Positions 59,432 through 64,000 of a stretch of 64,000 nt of DNA are shown piece after piece. A program made the position numbers and the translations under genes. Origin of the DNA: Lytechinus variegatus (lineage: Eukaryota; Echinodermata; Echinoidea; Temnopleuroida; Toxopneustidae); NCBI RefSeq assembly GCF_018143015.1, contig NC_054741.1, positions 46,182,548 through 46,246,547 on the forward strand. Reading direction: 5' to 3'. The notes under the pieces are model-generated. The model was not told the DNA's origin. It saw only the letters and a list, made by a program, of their open reading frames with translations, and ran no database searches. Position 1 is the stretch's first letter; every line of letters starts with the position of its first letter.

Positions 59432-59610
59432 CTGGGCGTTGTGGCGTGCGCCTGTAATCCAAGCTGTGGGGAAGTTACAAATTGATGCAGAGGTTCGAGC
59501 CCTGGTCACGTCTTTCAAATGCTGACGTTAAATGTCGGTCCCAGACGTAAATAATAATATCTAATATCTGACGTCTGACAAAACTCAAATACACACACAC
59601 GCACACATCA
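59432..59610 (+). mobile_element. SINE with 7SL/Alu-like head
   Basis: It begins CTGGGCGTTGTGGCGTGCG then CCTGTAATCCAAGC, closely resembling the 5' domain of 7SL RNA and of Alu (GGGCGYGGTGGC...CCTGTARTCCCAGC). GTGGCGTGCGCC stands where the A box is and AGGTTCGAGCCCTGG where the B box is. The body has GACGTTAAATGTCGGTCCC, similar to the tRNA-SINE at 24390, and an AATAATAAT run. CA repeats follow. Confidence 0.7.
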
Positions 59611-59614
59611 CTTG

Positions 59615-61720
59615 CATAGGCGGATCCAGGGGGGGGGGGGCCCGAGGGGCCCGGGCCCCCCCTATTGGCGGAGCAAAAAAAGAAAAAAAAGGGGAAAAGA
59701 AAGGAAAAAAGAAAAGGAAGGGAAAAGAGAGAAAAGAAGAAAGGCAAACATAAGAGGAGGAACATGATTGAATAAAATAACATGAGGGGAAGACTTTGAA
59801 AATAATTTTTTGAAAAATCTATTTGTTAGGATATAAAATTTTCGCTCGCGCTTCGCGCTCTTATTGTCTTTTAGGGGATTTGCACATCTTGCTTAATATG
59901 GAGCTTGAAATATCAAACTTTGAAGTCAATCATGTCAATTTACAAAACATATTTCAGCTGGGAAATTGAACTTTCATTATTTGTTTGATTTACAAATTGA
60001 TTTTAAAAAAGTGCTCTGTAAAATGTCTGTGTTATGGTCTGAATATTATCATTTTCTGCTTGCGCTGCGCGCTCGCAAAATTTGATTTGTCAGGTACCTA
60101 TTATTTTCCTGTATTCCATAAAGTTCTCAAAAAGTTCCCTATTCAGGTCAGATTGTCAAAACGTATCAGCTAGCGCTGCAATGCACGCTAGCATTTTGAT
60201 TAGTGAGTTATGTATATCCCAATATTAATTCTAAATCAAACTACTTTGATGACAGTTTATCAAAAATTTCGGCTTGCAATTTCCGCTCGCATTGATAGAT
60301 ATCATGCATCTTATGCATAATTCCAAAAGTGCTTTAAATTTCTAGTTTTCAGGCCATAATACTAACAGATTTCGCGCTCTCATGCTTAGAAAGAGAAATA
60401 GGAAGATAGTCATCATTTTCTTATGATGACATAATGCCCTTATAGAATGTCCCGGTCCTATGTAAAAACTCAAAGTAATAATAATAAAATACATCAGCTC
60501 TTTTTTAACTGTGATCCATCACAATTCACAATTTTCCCACAAAGTGTTTGCAATACAGAGCTTAAATTTACCCTTTATATCGGAATATCATATATTTTTA
60601 GTTTTGCGCTCACTTTATTGATTTTCATGATAAGAAAGGTACTTAGAATACCCAAATTCTAGGTCGAAATCTAAAACACACGTTCAGATACGCAGATTGT
60701 TCTCTATTAAATCATTGTGCAGTTTCAGATCACAATATCAAAAAGTGTCTGCTCGCGGATAAATAACTTATCCTTTTCATGATTTACAAAACATGAATAG
60801 AGTGTCCAGAATTTTTTCCGCTCGCACTTCGTGCTCGCATCAATAAAGTTTAGTTTATATACTTAGAGTCCTTTCAAGATTACAAAAAGTGCTTAGCATT
60901 TCCATTATTCAGGTAAAAAAGGTCAAAATTTTTCAGCTCGCGCTTCGCGCTCGCAATATTTGAATGTTGAAATATGTAACGTCTTCATGGCTAAATGCAA
61001 GCAGTCCATAACAGGTACAATTTCGACAGTTCAAAACGTATACAAAAATTTTCTGCTCGCGCTCTGCGCTCGCATTATTAATGTATGGAAGATCCCTGCT
61101 TACTCATCCTTTTCATGATTTACAAAACTAATTGAATAGAGTGTCTTGTTCAGTAGGTCTAAATCTCGAATTTTTTTTGCTCACGCTTCGTGCTCGCATG
61201 TTCAATTATATACATATTCTGTTAAGTTACAAAACGTGCTAAGAATTTCCATTCCTTAGGTAAAAATGTCAAAAAATTTCGGCTCGCGCTTCGCGCTCGC
61301 ATTATTTGATTTTTAAAAATGTGCAACGTCTTCATGGCTAATTGTAAGCAAGTATTTAACAGTACCTTTTCCATCACTTCATTTCTGCTCACTCTTTACG
61401 TTCGTAGTAATTATTAACTTGCATACACATCTTTTTTTTCAGGAAAACAAACATTTCCCAGAATGTTCACAATTTTAGGAAAAAGTACATAAGATTTCCA
61501 AAAAATTTAGCTCGCGCTTCGCGCTCGCATTATATAAATAAGGGTTATGGTATTATACATTTATGTTTCATAAGAATAAAGCTAAAAAGTGACCATTAGG
61601 ACTACCCCTTCAAAGAAACAAAAAATCCCGGCAAAAATCATATTCGAGCGGCCGATCGGGGAAAATATGGCTGAAAAAATTCCGGGCCCCCCCTATTGCC
61701 GAAGGCTGGATCCGCCCCTG
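59615..61720. mobile_element. Non-autonomous hAT-like transposon with ~115-bp internal repeats (2.1 kb)
   Basis: The ends CATAGGCGGATCCAGG and, on the opposite strand, CAGGGGCGGATCCAGCC are inverted repeats followed by G/C homopolymers. The flanks share CTTGCA (59611-59616, 61722-61727), an imperfect trace of a target duplication. GCTCGCGCTTCGCGCTCGCA or decayed forms occur at about 59844, 60058, 60169, 60272, 60820, 60936, 61055, 61179, 61282, 61386 and 61510, mostly 103-124 bp apart. It has the same internal repeat as the element at 1040-2557 but different termini. No transposase. Confidence 0.82.
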
Positions 61721-64000
61721 TCTTGCACTGTGCACACTTGATTCCGAGATGACGGACCGTCCATGTTAATTGTGCTCCCTTTTTGTGCTAGTCTGATTTT
61801 ATCATCACACAAAATATACACTAAATCTAAATTATGTATTTTTATTATCAACAAATTCAATTTGGTTTATGTATAGGCTATTATCATTTGGAAAAGAAAG
61901 TGAAAGAAGTAATTTTTAGGTTCAGGAGATTTTCCTCAAAGTGAGAGGGGAAAAATCCATCAAAACATTTGTCTTTTTTTACAGCAAAGTTTCTAATTGC
62001 GAACTTGTAGAATCTGAAAGTATAGCAATTAAAAAGGATGATTGGTGTAGTAGTTGAAAAGTTCAAACTGTGGGAGGTGAGACATATCCTTTTTATAATT
62101 GAAAAGCCTTTAGCTTGGATTATGCTTCAAAGCTTATGAGATTTTAATTTAAAAAATGGGAAAGGCAGGTTGAGTTAAAAGCAATTTGTATATCTCTTGT
62201 TAATTAAATAATTTTAAACTCTAGTGCTTGTGATCACAGAGGCGTAAAGTAATTTAAAATGAAGCAGTCAAATTTTCCCTACGGTGACCGTATGGGCAAG
62301 TCGAAAACATTCGTTTGAATATTTTTTTGTACCAGCTACATTATAGAGGATATTGGTACAACGGCCCATTTCTTTCTTTTCAATGGACTTCTGTCAGCTT
62401 TCTTTTGCTTTTTCCTTTTATTTTTTTATGTTTTCAAAATTTGGATAGCGAAAAAATATCATTATGACGTCTCCCTTGATTGTGATTTAATATTAAGTTT
62501 ATCATGAGAGATGTCTTGAATGAGTATCAGGAGTATTGTCAGTGACAAACTTGCTCTCGGTGAGTCTCAGACAATCATATCATGCAAAATTTATGTTTCA
62601 AATATTATAACAGTTGTCTTTAAAAATAAGGTTTAATGCATAAGGTTTATTTGGATGTTATTTAAGCATTTATGTACTTCTTTTTAATGGGTGTCTATTT
62701 TGTTATTAGCAGGTGAGTAGACAAGTCATGGCAGATGGTATTCCACTGAATCAATATTGATACCCTCGATATTGTTACTTCAAAAATGGCTTTAATACTC
62801 ATTCAAAATTGTACCCCAATTCAGCAAACAGTACGTCTTTTACTTTACATTTCTTTTTTTGGAAGTGCATATAGAGACATTATAATATACATTAAATGCG
62901 CTATAAATGCACGTATTGTTGTTATCGTTATTATCATTATTATTATTACTTTCGTATCATCTCGAGAACATTTTCGCCATGAACTGATTCTACAGATGAA
63001 ATACTCCATAGAAAGTGGAGAATGTATATTCTATAAAGCTATAAACTGGCGAGTGAAATATGCACAGGCGTATAAGTCATGATTTTGAATGGACTTGAAC
63101 TTCCTAACAAACCCCCTATAAAAAGGGGGAGTTGGGGGAGCTGAAGAAAATGTCGCAAAAGTAAACTCTCTTGAAGAAAATAACGTATAGTGGATTGTAA
63201 AGATAATGAGGTTTCGGTCTTTCAAGGGGGCGGCGAATAAGACAACCCTTCTCCTCAAATTCCCCCCACCTCCTCCCACGAAATCCCCGCCCATGTCTGT
63301 CTAAATCACAGGAACATCTTGCGCCCCCATGCTTTTTTTTCTTTATACATATTTATTTATTTATTAGAACATATTTATTCAGGTACAAAAGATCAGTATA
63401 AAACTGTTTTTCATCAATGACCTGATGAAAACATAAAGAATAACATAAATCATCACATCATACATGAAAATATAGTCAAAATCTAAATCAAAGATAACAA
63501 TACTTAGTAACATAAATAAACAAATATTGTTACTTAAATGGTAATATTAATCAAACTAAAATATTTTAAATTATTAAAAGGAACAGTAACTAATTTTAAT
63601 ACTACTAATTGTATAATTTATTCGCTGATAAAAACAATGAACAATGAAATAATCCTGGCACAATAGAAAATCGAGTGAAAAAAAAAAAAAAAAAAATGGC
63701 AATCAGTTATAAATGTATGTCTAACTATAAGATATCAAAGGGTTAGGATCATTACACATAAAAGCAATGTAACATCAATATTAAATAGGAATAGGGGAAT
63801 TGTATTTTACAACAAATGAAATATAAGTAAGGATTATTATGGACAAAATCATTGGATTACTAATACTATCTGAAAAGATTTAAAAGTATAGGAATATCTG
63901 TATTAACCATGGTAACATAAAAGTAAGGAGAGGTGAAGAATAGAGATGCAGTCAAATGTTCATAGTGATTGTGGCAGCCATTGTGAGTCGAAAATTGACA
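61721..64000. other. Intergenic DNA, no gene recognised
   Basis: A short TTA/TCA run lies near 62930-62950, G/C-run-rich text at 63110-63300 (possibly another hAT-like remnant) and an A18 run near 63680-63698. No gene supported up to the window end. Confidence 0.5.

Noticed and set aside
59607-61728. Exact 8-bp target duplication for the 59.6-61.7 kb element
   Set aside because: The flanks share only CTTGCA in slightly shifted register, so I report an imperfect trace, not an exact duplication.

Overview
This window is nuclear DNA from an animal. It is AT-rich, has very few genes and is crowded with short transposable elements: tRNA-derived SINEs, several families of non-autonomous DNA transposons, non-LTR retrotransposon (LINE) fragments, microsatellites and one large foldback element. 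The only convincing protein-coding genes are three intronless-CDS RING/B-box/coiled-coil (TRIM) genes, all on the minus strand, at 35.7-37.1, 47.9-49.3 and 56.6-58.5 kb. A lineage-specific TRIM56-like expansion, SINE/MITE-dense DNA and a modular foldback transposon fit a marine deuterostome invertebrate, most likely a sea urchin. The organism call is an inference from architecture, not from a marker gene.

Layout. Positions 1-35.7 kb hold no gene I can support. They carry a SINE split by a 1.5 kb hAT-like element with an 8-bp target duplication (0.7-2.6 kb), hAT-like MITEs (3.8-4.0 and 16.35-16.63 kb), a foldback MITE (10.3 kb), a long pyrimidine microsatellite (15.0-15.3 kb), and a 380-bp perfect inverted repeat carrying tRNA-like genes with a UCA anticodon (22.5-23.5 kb). 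They also carry several SINEs, a tandem duplication (24.7-25.5 kb) and two 311-bp members of one MITE family (26.4 and 32.5 kb). From 35.7 to 58.5 kb is the TRIM cluster. Its spacers hold two related Tc1/mariner-like elements (41.0 and 55.5 kb), nested MITEs (42 kb), palindromic TA-inserting MITEs (44.0, 45.9, 46.3, 49.8 kb), a decayed LINE (44.5-46.3 kb), a 2.17 kb foldback element (50.5-52.7 kb) and a second LINE fragment (53.3-54.0 kb). From 58.5 to 64 kb lie the likely 5' region of the third TRIM gene, a SINE with a 7SL/Alu-like head, and a 2.1 kb hAT-like element built of roughly 115-bp repeats.

How the genes relate. TRIM gene 3 (629 aa) has the full RING, two B-boxes, coiled coil and a C-terminal beta-propeller-like region. 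Genes 1 and 2 share its N-terminal half but end in a short basic tail instead of the propeller. Genes 1 and 2 are nearly identical over B-box 1 and the flanking linkers, and clearly more diverged towards the C-terminus. Gene 1 carries a 17-bp tandem duplication that breaks the frame inside B-box 2. Regions downstream of genes 2 and 3 (about 46.6-47.35 and 54.2-55.1 kb) are also homologous, so genes and flanks spread together by local duplication.

No new enzymatic or defence system is demonstrable here. The most unusual items are the foldback element with two nested repeat grammars, the shared CGCG-CTT-CGCG repeat inside two different hAT-like elements, the Alu-like SINE, the tRNA-like inverted repeat, and the propeller-less TRIM pair.
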